Shown here: positions 46,605 to 59,533 of the stretch, piece by piece | Position numbering within the stretch: position 1 is the first letter of the stretch | How the letters are laid out: each line of letters starts with the position of its first letter | Assembly (NCBI GenBank): GCA_027603945.1 | Contig: JADIIU010000055.1 | Location: 19,255-83,254, forward strand | Direction of reading: 5' to 3' | From: Terramyces sp. JEL0728 | Lineage: Eukaryota > Chytridiomycota > Chytridiomycetes > Rhizophydiales > Terramycetaceae | Length of the DNA: 64,000 nt | Made by a program: the position numbers and the translations under genes | The notes under the pieces: generated by a model | Seen by the model: the letters and a program-made list of their open reading frames with translations, nothing else | Database searches by the model: none | Told to the model about the DNA's origin: nothing

Positions 46605-48012
46605 ATGGCACAATTACGAAGGAAAAGGAAAGCAGGCGCACCAGCTAATAACTCAACTCCAGCATCACCTGAACTATCAAGCAGGCGTAAAACAAAGGAC
46701 GATACCGACTCGGAGATAGAAACAGTGGACCCACCTTCCTCAAAGAAGGCAAAAATCAGGAAGCTCGTAAGCGAAATTAGTCCAGGAAAGAGAGGTACAG
46801 CACCGGTTCCTGAAACACCTGTAGATAGTTACTCTATAATCGGTTCATTAACTAAAATATCCCCAGCCTTCTCAAGGTTACTGGAAGGATTCCAGAATAA
46901 TTTCATTAAGCCAGCCTCCATTACTAAAAAGATTATTCAAAATCAGGAAAATAGTGCAAAAGGAACTAGGTCAGCCCAAATTTTAGACTACCCGGATGAA
47001 GATCTGTCAGGAGAATCGGGGGAAAGCGGGCCAGATTCGCCTGTTAATACCAGAAGCTCGCGCTCCAAAGACAGTTCCCCAAAGCGAGCCAGTAGTCAGC
47101 AGAAACTTTCCCCTCCAATTCAAGCTATATCTAAACAGGTAAAGGTTCGCCATACAAAAATCTCCAAACCTGATGAGCAAGACGCTGAACTCACTGGATT
47201 AAATAATATTGCGGTTCCAGACGCTGCTTCGGCAACCCCTGCAGAACTGGCAAAATACTATGGAGAATTGCAAAGTTATTACAGCAGCTTGAGCAAAATC
47301 GATGGCAGCCCTTCAAGACTGGCCACTGATAAAGTCTCCTCCGTTGTATCCAATGGCACACCTAGTCCTACTACTGAACAATCGATTCAAGGCGCAAAGA
47401 AAAGCGTGCAGTTTAGTCCTGTCCGACAAGAAACAGAGAGTAGACACGCTAAATCCAAAAGATCCGTGAACATCTCCAAACTAAAAGAGCATAATACCAA
47501 TTATCATCCTGAAGCTTCCGCTTTGTAATCCTATCTAATAGTAGAGTTGAAGATGATGGTGATGCAAACCTTTCAGAATTAATATCTCAAAGTGAAGATG
47601 ATTCATCAGAAACCTCGGATGAAAAGTTCATAATTTCTAATTTAGTATTGCCACGAATGATCGCTTCTATGCCCCCGACATCAAACCAGTAGAGAGAGAG
47701 CCATTAGACCATAAGGAATTACAGCAGCAAATCGCTTACTTTAAAGGGATTGAGCAACTATGTGAAGAATTCCCTTACTATTCCAAGGAAGACATTTGTT
47801 CAGCACTTTACATGGCATCAGGAACATTTGGGATTGCTGCTGCTCTTCTTAAGCAGAATTACCAATTTTCCCAAGTCAATGCAGTCACACAGAGATTTAT
47901 TTTCCAGCCAGACGATGATGAAATGATAATCAGTGGAAATCTGGTTGCAGTGTTGGTGAAAAAAGATGCTACTGCTGTCGATGGTCGATTGGCGTTCCTT
48001 GGCCTTGCTTAA
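46605..48012 (+). CDS. Protein with Rap1-like C-terminal domain (putative telomere factor)
   Basis: 455 residues after two 20-nt introns. The N-terminal 350 residues are disordered, basic (RRKRKAGAP, KKAKIRK) and Ser/Pro-rich with many SP/TP sites, suggesting a nuclear phosphoprotein. The C-terminal ~110 residues (LCEEFPYYSKEDICSALYMA, GTFGIAAALLKQ, RFIFQPDDDEMIISGN, VDGRLAFLG) follow the pattern of the Rap1 C-terminal domain: helices with an ALYxxSG core, then an FxxxDDExxxSG motif and RxxFL. Rap1 proteins bind shelterin partners. No Myb or BRCT domain is seen. Alternative: another nuclear adaptor with a similar helical domain. Confidence 0.55.
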
Positions 48013-48125
48013 AAGAATAAACCATTTCAATTCAGTATTTAAAATAGAATACGAGATCTTGGTTTGAGGTTGATAATACGGGGCAATTTCTTGAATTCTT
48101 TGGGGAAAGAATCAAGAATCTCGGA

Positions 48126-50745
<2,620 letters not shown>

Positions 50746-50770
50746 TACTTGTAATAAATAATTGAAAGGA

Positions 50771-51143
50771 CTATATTGCAAAGGTAACCAGTCTGTTTCG
50801 ACATTCTTCTGCTAATATCTCTCCTTCAAATTTCAATCCTTCGTCGGTCAGTTTCTTAATTTTTCTTTCGTTATTCATTGAACCAAAGAAACCATGAGCT
50901 GCATACTTGGATGTAATTACTCTATGACATGGCACAGTTGAATGCGGATTCCGTTTCAGTGCCTGTCCGACTGCCAGTGGAGAAGTTTTCAGCACACTGG
51001 CAATTTGCCCATATGTACTGAATTTTCCTGCAGGAATCTACATTAAAGTAAATTACTTGTTTACAGATCCCGTATACTTTGGTTTGGAACGGTGTTTCTT
51101 TCGTATTGGTTGGCACTATGGTCTTTCTGGATGCTCTTGGCAT
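50771..51143 (-). CDS. O6-alkylguanine-DNA alkyltransferase domain protein
   Basis: 117 residues after one 19-nt intron. TPFQTKVYGICKQIPAGKF and STYGQIASVL are the DNA-binding wing; NPHSTVPCHRVI holds the reactive PCHR cysteine, and GFFGSMNNERKIKKLTDEG the following block. The size is that of alkyltransferase-like ATL proteins, but those replace the active Cys (usually by Trp); here the Cys is kept, so it is predicted to be a minimal, competent methyltransferase repairing O6-methylguanine. There is no N-terminal Ada-like domain. It lies convergent with the NAK kinase, 25 bases away. Confidence 0.88.
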
Positions 51144-51294
51144 TTTTGGTCAAAGTTTTTTGATCACAGAAAGCTAAATTCTCTTTGGAAATTCAGATTG
51201 CAATTTACGTTGAAGCTCTCAGAGCGGGCTAGATTTGGTTCGCAAAAGATTTATCCTGCTACTTTAATTCAAACTCGTGTTTATTTACATGGGA

Positions 51295-51828
51295 TTATTT
51301 GGGTACAAATGAGAGCATCGTAGTCCAGTAATTTTCATTTACTTGGTTCTCTGCAATTGTAAATGGGAATGGATCCGAGTTTACAATTGGAGGTACATGA
51401 TCAATATGCTTTCCACATTCAACCGAGATATACATCAGGCTCTTTTCCAAATCTACAATAGTTTTCGTCTTGGCTTCAATCTGCTCCTTTTCCGTCTTCG
51501 CTCTTGTAATATTAAAAGTCAAATTCCACTCCTCCCAGCATTCTTCCTCCTTTTGAAACCAGTTCTTTTTCTTCTTTTCAAAAAACTGAAGTATTATAAC
51601 CTGCTTTTGGTTTTCAAGAAGCGCAAATGAATCTAGTTTCTCCTTGACCATACTTTGCGCCTGCAGATCGTGGTGAGCCACGTAGTAAGTATCCAATGAT
51701 TCAATGTATTGTTCCGAAGGCATGGTGTTTGTAAAATTCCTATGAAACAAGATACTCGATAGAATGGCATTCAGAACCTGCTTGTAGTAAAATTGTTCAA
51801 TTGTGAGATTCAACTGGAATGTCTTCAT
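51295..51828 (-). CDS. ATG101: ATG101, autophagy initiation factor
   Basis: HORMA-fold subunit of the Atg1/ULK complex, partner of Atg13. 177 residues, one exon. Signatures: IEQFYYKQVLNAILSSILFHR (start of the HORMA fold), FTNTMPSEQYIESLDTYYV, LQFFEKKKKNWFQKEEECWEEW and LTFNI. ATG101 exists in animals, fission yeast and most fungi but not in S. cerevisiae, so it fits an early fungus. Met at 51828; further upstream frame lacks family similarity. Start codon only 6 bases from the divergent small gene at 51835. The protein is shorter than human ATG101 by about 40 residues at the C-terminus. Confidence 0.85.
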   Translation of the reverse strand: MKTFQLNLTIEQFYYKQVLNAILSSILFHRNFTNTMPSEQYIESLDTYYVAHHDLQAQSMVKEKLDSFALLENQKQVIILQFFEKKKKNWFQKEEECWEEWNLTFNITRAKTEKEQIEAKTKTIVDLEKSLMYISVECGKHIDHVPPIVNSDPFPFTIAENQVNENYWTTMLSFVPK

Positions 51829-51834
51829 TTCAAA

Positions 51835-51999
51835 ATGGATCTGGGAAAAACAGATTTTGAAAAGCTGATACAGGAGAGGATTGCACAGGTAGAAAACGGA
51901 CTCAAAACCGACCCAGGAGACTTTGTCTATAAACTGCAACGAACCACTCAAGACTTGCCAGAATTTGTTAAAAATGGATTGGAAATATTCAAGAAATAA
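51835..51999 (+). CDS. Small helical protein, 54 residues, function unknown
   Basis: MDLGKTDFEKLIQERIAQV followed by DFVYKLQRTTQDLPEFVKNG and LEIFKK. Amphipathic, charged, probably two helices; no Cys, no membrane segment. The coding look (balanced charge, helix caps) and snug fit between ATG101 (6 bases) and ankyrin gene 2 (stop codons adjacent, 0 bases) support reality. Not recognised; it might be a small subunit or adaptor. No intron required. Confidence 0.5.
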   Translation: MDLGKTDFEKLIQERIAQVENGLKTDPGDFVYKLQRTTQDLPEFVKNGLEIFKK

Positions 52000-54084
52000 T
52001 CAGGTGTTTATTTTAGACTGTAATAAATAAAGAATTTCACCATCAGCAAAATTCAATATTTCATTATTTACTGTAACCTTTGGATGATTTACCAGAAGCA
52101 GCACAATTTCATATGCGTTCGATTGAATTGCTGCCAATAGAGCTTGATGATCCTGCTCTGACGGATCAACTCTATCGTCGTGCAACAGCACTTTGACTAT
52201 GCGAACGTAGTTGTTAGAATACTTTAGATAAGATTCACATTTGCAAGCAAGTATTAGCGGCTGGTTGTTTGGAATGCCTGGGTTGACTCTAGGATCCAAT
52301 AATAGTCGTTCGACTGTAGAATACTGTCCATTCTTACATGCCTGTTGAAGAGCGAGGTTGTTTTCAATCGAAGGATCAAATCGAATATCGTTCAGCAGTA
52401 CATTGAGCACGCCTACATTACCGCCTTTACAGCTATTCAATAATGCGAGATTATCTTGCAGTGGATTCACCCTTTCATCTTGTAATAGCAGATTAACGAT
52501 CTCTACGTGTCCTCTTTGTGCTGCGTCTAGAAAGCATCGATTGCTATTGGTTGAAGGGTCTACCCTAGCGTCCTTCAACAAAATCTGTACTATATTTACA
52601 TTTCCTTGGATGCATGCTGCGTAAACACAAATATTGTCTTCAAACGAAGGATCCACCTGCTCGTATCTGAGTAATTCCTTCACTATCCGATAATGCCCAA
52701 AGTTGCATGCTAATTTGATTGCATCGTTGTTGTAAGCTGCTGGATCCACCCGTTCGTCAGCCAACAAGATTCTTACTGTTGAAAGGTGTCCATACTTTAC
52801 AGCACTTCGAAGACAAGCGCTATGATTGTCAGAGGGATCAACTCGGGAATCATTCAATAGTAACTGAACCGCTAAATCTTTTCCATTCAAAGACGCTTTT
52901 CTAATGGATTCGTTGCTATTTGAGCTGGGGCAGCATCGCACATCGCATAATAGTGTTTCCAGAATGTCTATGTTGCCATTTTGAGCTGAAAGAATCAGTG
53001 CCTTGTTGTTACATTCAGAGGGATCAACGCGAATATCTTGATATAAGAGTTTAAAGATTTCCAGGTATCCAAATTCTGCTGCGTACGATATACAGCAATT
53101 GAAATCAACGGAAGGATCTACTCTAGAATCGTGCAATAGCAGTTTTACTATTTCTGTGAATCCTTTGATGCTGGCATATCTCAATGCGGCATTTTCACTG
53201 TCGCTTGGATCCGCTCTTCCATCTGCCAACAAAATACAAACAATATCTAAATGTCCATTCTGGCATGCTGCTCTAATTGCAATATTTTTGTTGGCTATCG
53301 GGTTTACTCTTGGATCTTGCAGCAATATTTTGACAATTTCCAAATGCCCACCGATTGCTGCGCTAAACATACAGTAATTGTTATTTGTCGTTGGATCTAC
53401 ATTTGGATGTGTGAGCAAGATCTTAAATACCTTGGAATTTCCTTTTTGGCATGCGACCCTGATGGCATAGTTTGAATCCACTGCAGGGTCGACCCGTGGA
53501 TCCAGAAGAAGTAATTTCACAATAGAAGCGTTGGCATAATTGGACGCACATTTAATTGGATGATTGTACAGCATTGATGGATCCAATTGGTATCTGTTTA
53601 ACAAGTATTCCACGCTATCCGTGCAGCTGAATTCTATGCATCGCAGAAACAGCTCTTGGAGGTTCGTAAATCGGAGAAAATAATCCTGGGGCAGCGATCC
53701 GAGTAATTTCACTGCAATGTACGGATTGAATTTGAGCTTGTGGTTGATGCAGGTTGAAAGAACCTTGACTCTGGTATCCATCGAAATAGCTTTTGAATAG
53801 AGTATTTTGTCAAACATTTCAATGTGCTGGTTGTATACGATAAAAGCAAAGGATTCGTCGTTCAAGCATTCCAGTGACAGGTAAAAATTTGGGGTTTTAA
53901 CATGTTGGCAGGATTCCTTGTATGCACGGAAGGTCAGTGTTGGTCTAAAAGGTATATTTTTGAAGGCTTTATAAAGCTCATAGTACTCTGCGAGCTTCAG
54001 GTGCTGTGTAATCGATCCCAATTCTAACGGTATTTTCTGAAACATGCTCTTTAAATATGAAACTAGTTTGCAGATCTCCCACAT
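52000..54084 (-). CDS. Ankyrin-repeat protein 2 (DPRVDPS type)
   Basis: 694 residues, one exon, start MWEICKLVSYLKSMF (an upstream in-frame stretch has no ATG). The N-terminal ~190-residue domain (LTFRAYKESCQHVKTPNFYL, ESFAFIVYNQHIEMFDKILY, KFNPYIAVKLLGSLP) is shared with ankyrin protein 1. About 15 ankyrin repeats of 33 residues follow (LLLLDPRVDPAVDSNYAIR and similar), very regular except for one repeat with RCCPSSNSNESIR and one shortened near DERVNPLQDN. The C-terminal end is NFADGEILYLLQSKINT. The 5' third of this gene, its promoter and the neighbour MSH6 were copied in tandem (see repeat units). Predicted cytosolic interaction protein. Confidence 0.88.
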   Translation of the reverse strand: MWEICKLVSYLKSMFQKIPLELGSITQHLKLAEYYELYKAFKNIPFRPTLTFRAYKESCQHVKTPNFYLSLECLNDESFAFIVYNQHIEMFDKILYSKAISMDTRVKVLSTCINHKLKFNPYIAVKLLGSLPQDYFLRFTNLQELFLRCIEFSCTDSVEYLLNRYQLDPSMLYNHPIKCASNYANASIVKLLLLDPRVDPAVDSNYAIRVACQKGNSKVFKILLTHPNVDPTTNNNYCMFSAAIGGHLEIVKILLQDPRVNPIANKNIAIRAACQNGHLDIVCILLADGRADPSDSENAALRYASIKGFTEIVKLLLHDSRVDPSVDFNCCISYAAEFGYLEIFKLLYQDIRVDPSECNNKALILSAQNGNIDILETLLCDVRCCPSSNSNESIRKASLNGKDLAVQLLLNDSRVDPSDNHSACLRSAVKYGHLSTVRILLADERVDPAAYNNDAIKLACNFGHYRIVKELLRYEQVDPSFEDNICVYAACIQGNVNIVQILLKDARVDPSTNSNRCFLDAAQRGHVEIVNLLLQDERVNPLQDNLALLNSCKGGNVGVLNVLLNDIRFDPSIENNLALQQACKNGQYSTVERLLLDPRVNPGIPNNQPLILACKCESYLKYSNNYVRIVKVLLHDDRVDPSEQDHQALLAAIQSNAYEIVLLLVNHPKVTVNNEILNFADGEILYLLQSKINT

Positions 54085-54298
54085 GGTTGAATACTGGTAA
54101 TTTATGGATCTGTTTGGTCGATACAAATGAGTGTAGGCAAGTACGGCAGATTCGCATGGAATTTGAGGACTGCGTTTTGTTTCGCAATTATCGAAACGAT
54201 CTCACCTGAATTATATATAGATCGGGACTGTGCTATGCTTTACAGTCAACCTGCAACAGTCCGAATAATATGTCCGAAGGAAAAAGTTGGACTGATAA

Positions 54299-57200
54299 AT
54301 GAAATCTCAAAAGGGCACACCAAACCAAAAGAAACAAACCACATTAACATCATTTTTCACTCCCAAAACTCCGAAAACCCCAACGCATCCAAAGACTCAC
54401 AATGTGTTGAGCGATCACAAGAAGAATGTAGAGACTGACGATAACCGTGAACCAGTAAAGAACAAGCTAGTCGTGGAAGAAAGTGAAAAGCCAACTAAAA
54501 AACAGAAACGCAACGTTGTAATCAGCGATGATGAAGGTGCATTCATGTAACCGTAGATATGGAAGTTGGGCCAGTTAAATTTCCATCAACACCAGTTGTC
54601 GACTTGAATAGCTTCAAGATGAGTCCATCTCCGCGCGATCCAAAGTGTAATGCAAAGCTAATCATAGCTACTCTGCGAAAAATTGAAAGTACTCCTTCTA
54701 AACTTAAACCGCAATCAAGAACCGAAAAGTTTAAAGAAAAGAATGAAGAAAGATACTCCTGGCTATTGGATGTTAGAGACGAAAACAAGAGAACTGTCAG
54801 TGATCCAGACCATGATCCTCGAACATTGTATGTACCGAAAAGTGCGTGGAATTCATTCACACCGTTTGAAAAGCAATTTTGGGAAATCAAGAGCAAGCAC
54901 TGGGATACGGTTGTGTTCTTCAAGAAGGGCAAGTTTTTTGAACTGTATGAAAACGACGCTGATATTGGACATCAACAATTTGATTTGAAATTAACTGACA
55001 GAGTCAATATGCGCATGGTTGGCGTTCCAGAAAGCAGTTTCCATCACTGGGCATCCCAATTCATTGCAAAAGGGTACAAAGTCGCCAAAGTCGAGCAAAT
55101 GGAAAATGCAATTGGAAAATCAATCAGAGATAAAGAAACCCCTTCAAAGAAGGACGACAAAATTATTAGACGTGAGCTGACTTCTGTTTTGACTTCCGGA
55201 ACAATTGTAGACGGGGGATTGCTAACCACTGACATGAGCACTTTTTGCATGTCAATCAAAGAAGAACAGCCAAATCCTAATTTACCTCCCCACTTTGGGA
55301 TTTCGTTTGTCGACACTGCAACTTCAGAATTCAACGTGTCTTATTTCCAAGATGATATTAGTCGCACTCAATTTGAAACCTTGATCACCCAAGTAAAGCC
55401 AAAAGAATTGGTGCTAGAAAAAGTAAGTGTCGCTAACAAAAGGGCGGAATTTCAAAGGAAAGTATGAAGATCTTGAGAAATAACTTGGACAATCCATTAT
55501 ATAACTTTCTTACCAAGCAAACTGAATTTTGGAATGCAGAGATCACTACTGATGAATTGAATCGAGGGATATACTTTAAACAGGATAACAGCATGGATGT
55601 AGATATGGACGACGCTTTGAAATTTAGTATTTTGCCCTAATGGTAGAATGTTGGCCAGAAGCAATTCAAAAAATCAGCAAGGAGCCTGTTGCGCTATCAG
55701 CCTTTGGAGGATTGCTTTCCTATCTCAGAACTGTACGTATTTTTAACGTTAGCTGAAATTGGATCGATCCTTGCTTTCCGCCAGCAACATCCACTCTTAT
55801 GATCCAGTGAGATCATCCAATAGTTTGATTCTTGATGGCCAGACTTTGATTAATTTGGAAATTTTCCAAAACACTAATGATGGAGGGGATAAAGGGACTC
55901 TATTTAAACTTTTAAATCATTGTTCTACTCCTTTTGGAAAGAGGTTATTCAAACGCTGGCTGTGTTATCCGTTACAGTCTGTTGAAGGCATCAATCGCCG
56001 TTTGGATGCTATTGAAGATCTGATTGGGCAATCTGCATTAGTTGGTAACTACTAGTAACATAGATGATTTGAAATTGTGTCTTAAAAAGTTGCCAGACTT
56101 GGAAAGGGTAATTTCACGAATCCATTCTGGAAATTGTCTGGTTAAAGATTTTGTTAATGCTCTAAAAGCATTTGAATCAATTAAAGAAATTCTTGGCGAA
56201 CTTGGGGAAACCAAGGACAAAATCAAGTCTAGAGCGTTACTGAATATCATCAATTTCAATTTTCCAAAAGTCTTGGAAGAATCTATCCAATATTTTAACG
56301 ATTCTTTTGATCAAAAACTAGCATTTGACACTGGCAAAATCCAGTTGAACCCAGGGTATGACGAAACCTACGATGAAATGGTTCAAACGATTAGCAAAGT
56401 TGAGCAGAAACTCGAGCAGTACAAGAAGGAATGCGAAAAGAAGATTGGGTGTAAAATTGCATACAAAGATATCGGAAAAGAAATCTATCAGCTTGAAGTG
56501 CCTCTTAAGCAAAAAGTTCCAAACGATTGGAATTCAATGTCCAAAACTAGCGCAGTGAACCGATACTATACCTCCAATCTGCGCAATTTGATTAATGATC
56601 TTCTTGAAGCAAGAGAGCATTGCGAATCGGCAATGAGAACCATCAAAACTCGTGTTTATGGAAAGTTTGATGAAAACTACGATGCTTGGTACCACTAAAT
56701 TAATGATAGGATGAAGATAATCAATAATATCGGCGAGCTGGACTGTTTGTTTAGTCTTGCCCAGTGTACAAAGAACTTGCAGGAGCCTGTTTGTAGACCT
56801 GAATTCATAGAAAGCAATGTCAGTGTATTGGAAATGGAAGACATGCGCCATCCGTGTGTAATGGAATCCGTTGGGTCGGATTATATTCCAAACGATGTCA
56901 ACTTAGGCGGGGATAATTCGACAATGATACTTTTAACTGGTCCGAATATGGGTGGTAAATCTACTCTACTTCGCCAGGTAATTTATCTTTTATACAGACT
57001 TGTATTGCTGTTATTATGGCACAGTTGGGCTGTTTTGTTCCAGCTTCAAAGTTTAGACTTGCTCCGTTTGACAGAATATTCACCAGGATTGGAGGTAATC
57101 TATGATTAATGTAGCAAACGACAACATTATGGCTGGTCAATCTACATTCATGGTGGAGTTATCAGAAACCTCCAAAATCTTAAAGGACGCGACTCCCCGA

Positions 57201-57656
57201 TCACTTGTGATTCTTGATGAATTAGGCAGAGGAACTTCTACATTTGACGGGTATGCGATTGCGTATGCGGTCCTGTACCACTTGATTGTCAATATTGGCT
57301 GTTTGGGGCTTTTTAGCACCCACTATGGAACACTCACGGACGAATTTGAAAAGAACCCGTTGGTGTCCCTAAAGTACATGAGTTTCCACGTGGATCAGGA
57401 AAGTAAGCAGGTGGTATTTCTGTACAAGCTAGTGGATGGCAAGTGTCCGGAATCCTATGGAATGAATGTTGCCAAGATGGCGAATATCCCATCTTCAATT
57501 GTAGCATACGCGGAACAAGTCGCAGAAGAATTTGAAAAGACCCAAATACTAAAAGCAAAAGAAATTGAAAGCGACTGCAGCTTGACCACTTTGGCTTCAT
57601 TTAAGGGAATCGTATCTGGCGAAAACCTCAAAAACATTTGGAAAAGTCTTCAATAA
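54299..57656 (+). CDS. MSH6: MSH6, mismatch-repair MutS homologue (copy 1)
   Basis: Partner of MSH2 in MutS-alpha, recognising base mismatches and small loops. 1,065 residues after eight introns (20, 20, 20, 20, 19, 21, 20, 20 nt); exact codon multiple. The N-terminus has a PIP box QTTLTSFF for PCNA, then a charged linker (no PWWP). MutS domain I begins [20 protein letters not shown] with the mismatch-binding Phe-x-Glu in [14 protein letters not shown]. Domains II-IV follow. The ATPase has Walker [10 protein letters not shown], the intron-split [24 protein letters not shown] and Walker [16 protein letters not shown]. Full length and apparently functional. Divergent from ankyrin gene 2 (214 bases between starts). 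Confidence 0.95.
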
Positions 57657-57735
57657 AAAGTGGTTTATTTTAAAAATAATACAACATTCAAAACTCTGAA
57701 TTTGGTAGGGCTGGAACAATGCCTAATATTAGTAA

Positions 57736-58659
57736 TCAATCACTATGTCTTTTTTGTTGCTCGTATTGATCAAATATCGATGTAGGATATCCAGGCTTTA
57801 ATCCTTCATCGTCGCTTTGATAGCTGTCTATTATTTTAGGGTCGGAAAGCAAGGAATCTTCGCTATTGTGCTGTGCGACTTGGACGGTTGGCACCGCAAC
57901 GTAATGCGGGTCGAAATAGTAATTAGTAGCAGCATCATATTCATAAGCTCGATACGCTTGATAATCATCGTAGTATCCGTCTTGGCCGTACATTGGCGAT
58001 CGCTGCTGACTGTTGTTACGGTAGACTGTTCCATTATTTCCACTGACCCCGGCAGTTGTAGGGAAATACATTTCTTCTGTAACTACTCCACTGGTTAATG
58101 CCGGCGAATTTACTCCTTTCTCTAACGCAACAATTCTAGGTGTTGAACTATGGCCATTATTTGCCATTTTGAATATTTCGTTAAAGTCTCGCTCATTATC
58201 CTTGGATTTGACGTACATGCGAACCCCAAAGACGATACCAGCAAGAGCGAGTATACCAAATGCAACGAATGCGACAATAATTATAAAGGTGGTGTTGTTG
58301 CTGGAGTTTGAATTTTCAGCAATGCTTGTGCCGTTGCCTGAAGGAGTTGCGGCTGGATAATAAGTAATGTAATTGGTGTAAGTAAAGTACTGCCCAAGGG
58401 TATTGGATTGCACTACTACCACTGCTGTAACTTGTGGTGCTCCTTTGGTATTTACTGGTTGCTGCGTCTGCTGTGGTGTGTTTTGATTAGTAGGGTTATT
58501 AGTTGGGTTAGCAACAGGATTGTTTGGAGCAACTTGGACTTGAGTTGGCTGAGGCGGGTTATTAACTGGCGAATTTTGCGGTACGGAAGGTTGGGTCTGT
58601 GTGCTATTATTCTCTGCGATTATGCCTTTCAATGCCATTAGAATCAATGCCAACTTCAT
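57736..58659 (-). CDS. Single-pass surface protein, Gln/Asn/Pro-rich (copy 1)
   Basis: 307 residues, no intron. A signal peptide MKLALILMALKGIIA is followed by a PQN-rich ectodomain (NNPPQPTQVQVAPNNPVAN) with many N-x-S/T sites, then a membrane helix FIIIVAFVAFGILALAGIVF and basic stop RMYVKSKDNER. The ~130-residue cytosolic tail is Tyr/Asp-rich (GYYDDYQAYRAYEYDAATNY) and ends DQYEQQKRHSD. The plan resembles fungal Mid2/Wsc-like sensors, but no WSC or other named domain is present. Convergent with MSH6 (79 bases). Function inferred only from topology. Confidence 0.75.
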   Translation of the reverse strand: MKLALILMALKGIIAENNSTQTQPSVPQNSPVNNPPQPTQVQVAPNNPVANPTNNPTNQNTPQQTQQPVNTKGAPQVTAVVVVQSNTLGQYFTYTNYITYYPAATPSGNGTSIAENSNSSNNTTFIIIVAFVAFGILALAGIVFGVRMYVKSKDNERDFNEIFKMANNGHSSTPRIVALEKGVNSPALTSGVVTEEMYFPTTAGVSGNNGTVYRNNSQQRSPMYGQDGYYDDYQAYRAYEYDAATNYYFDPHYVAVPTVQVAQHNSEDSLLSDPKIIDSYQSDDEGLKPGYPTSIFDQYEQQKRHSD

Positions 58660-58691
58660 TTTTGAGCGACAAACTTTTTTTAAATAAATAA

Positions 58692-59318
58692 TTACCCCGA
58701 ACCTCCCTTTTCGGGAATGATTGTGAAATCGCAGACAATAATGAAACAGACAAGGATAGGAGCATTGGCATAATTGGACGCACATTTAATTGGATGATTG
58801 TACAGCATTGATGGATCCAATTGGTATCTGTTTAACAAGTATTCCACGCTATCCGTGCAGCTGAATTCTATGCATCGCAGAAACAGCTCTTGGAGGTTCG
58901 CAAATCGGAGAAAATAATCCTGGGGCAGCGATCCGAGTAATTTCACCGCAATGTACGGATTGAATTTGAGCTTGTGGTTGATGCAGGTTGAAAGAACCTT
59001 GACTCTGGTATCCATCGAAATAGCTTTTGAATAGAGTATTTTGTCAAACATTTCAATGTGCTGGTTGTATACGATAAAAGCAAAGGATTCGTCGTTCAAG
59101 TATTCCAGTGACAGGTAAAAATTTGGGGTTTTAACATGTTGGCAGGATTCCTTGTATGCACGGAAGGTCAGTGTTGGTCTAAAAGGTATATTTTTGAAAG
59201 CTTTATAAAGCTCATAGTACTCTGCAAGCTTCAGGTGCTGTGTAATCGATCCCAATTCTAACGGTATTTTCTGAAACATACTCTTTAAATATGAAACTAG
59301 TTTGCAGATCTCCCACAT
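58692..59318 (-). pseudogene. Truncated 5' copy of ankyrin gene 2, fused to foreign 3' sequence
   Basis: The N-terminal ~185 residues repeat ankyrin protein 2 (C-to-Y and T-to-A changes) and stop after NYANA, at the duplication junction (58756). The frame runs 22 codons into the spacer from unit 1 (PILVCFIIVCDFTIIPEKG...) and stops at 58692. All ankyrin repeats are lost. It keeps a complete promoter copy, so a 208-residue chimera could be expressed: the shared N-terminal domain alone. Probably non-functional debris of the duplication. Confidence 0.85.
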
Positions 59319-59533
59319 GGTTGAATACTGGTAATTTATGGATCTGTTTGGTCGATACAAACGAGTGTAGGCAAGTACGGCAGATTCACATGGAATTTGA
59401 GGACTGCGTTTTGTTTCGCAATTATCGAAACGATCTCACCTGAATTATATATAGATCGGGACTGTGCTATGCTTCACAATCAACCCTGCAACAGTCCGAA
59501 TAATATGTCCGAAGGAAAAAGTTGGACTGATAA

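Larger units (their letters stand above)
53522..58755. repeat. Tandem duplication unit 1 (~5.23 kb)
   Basis: Contains the 5' part of ankyrin gene 2 (minus strand), the divergent promoter, MSH6 and the downstream membrane-protein gene. It repeats directly at 58756-64000 with only scattered substitutions and two small indels seen by eye (one base before MSH6, nine bases after it). Identity looks near 99 percent; I did not compute it. The left break lies inside an ankyrin repeat; the right break lies just upstream of the membrane-protein gene. Confidence 0.95.
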
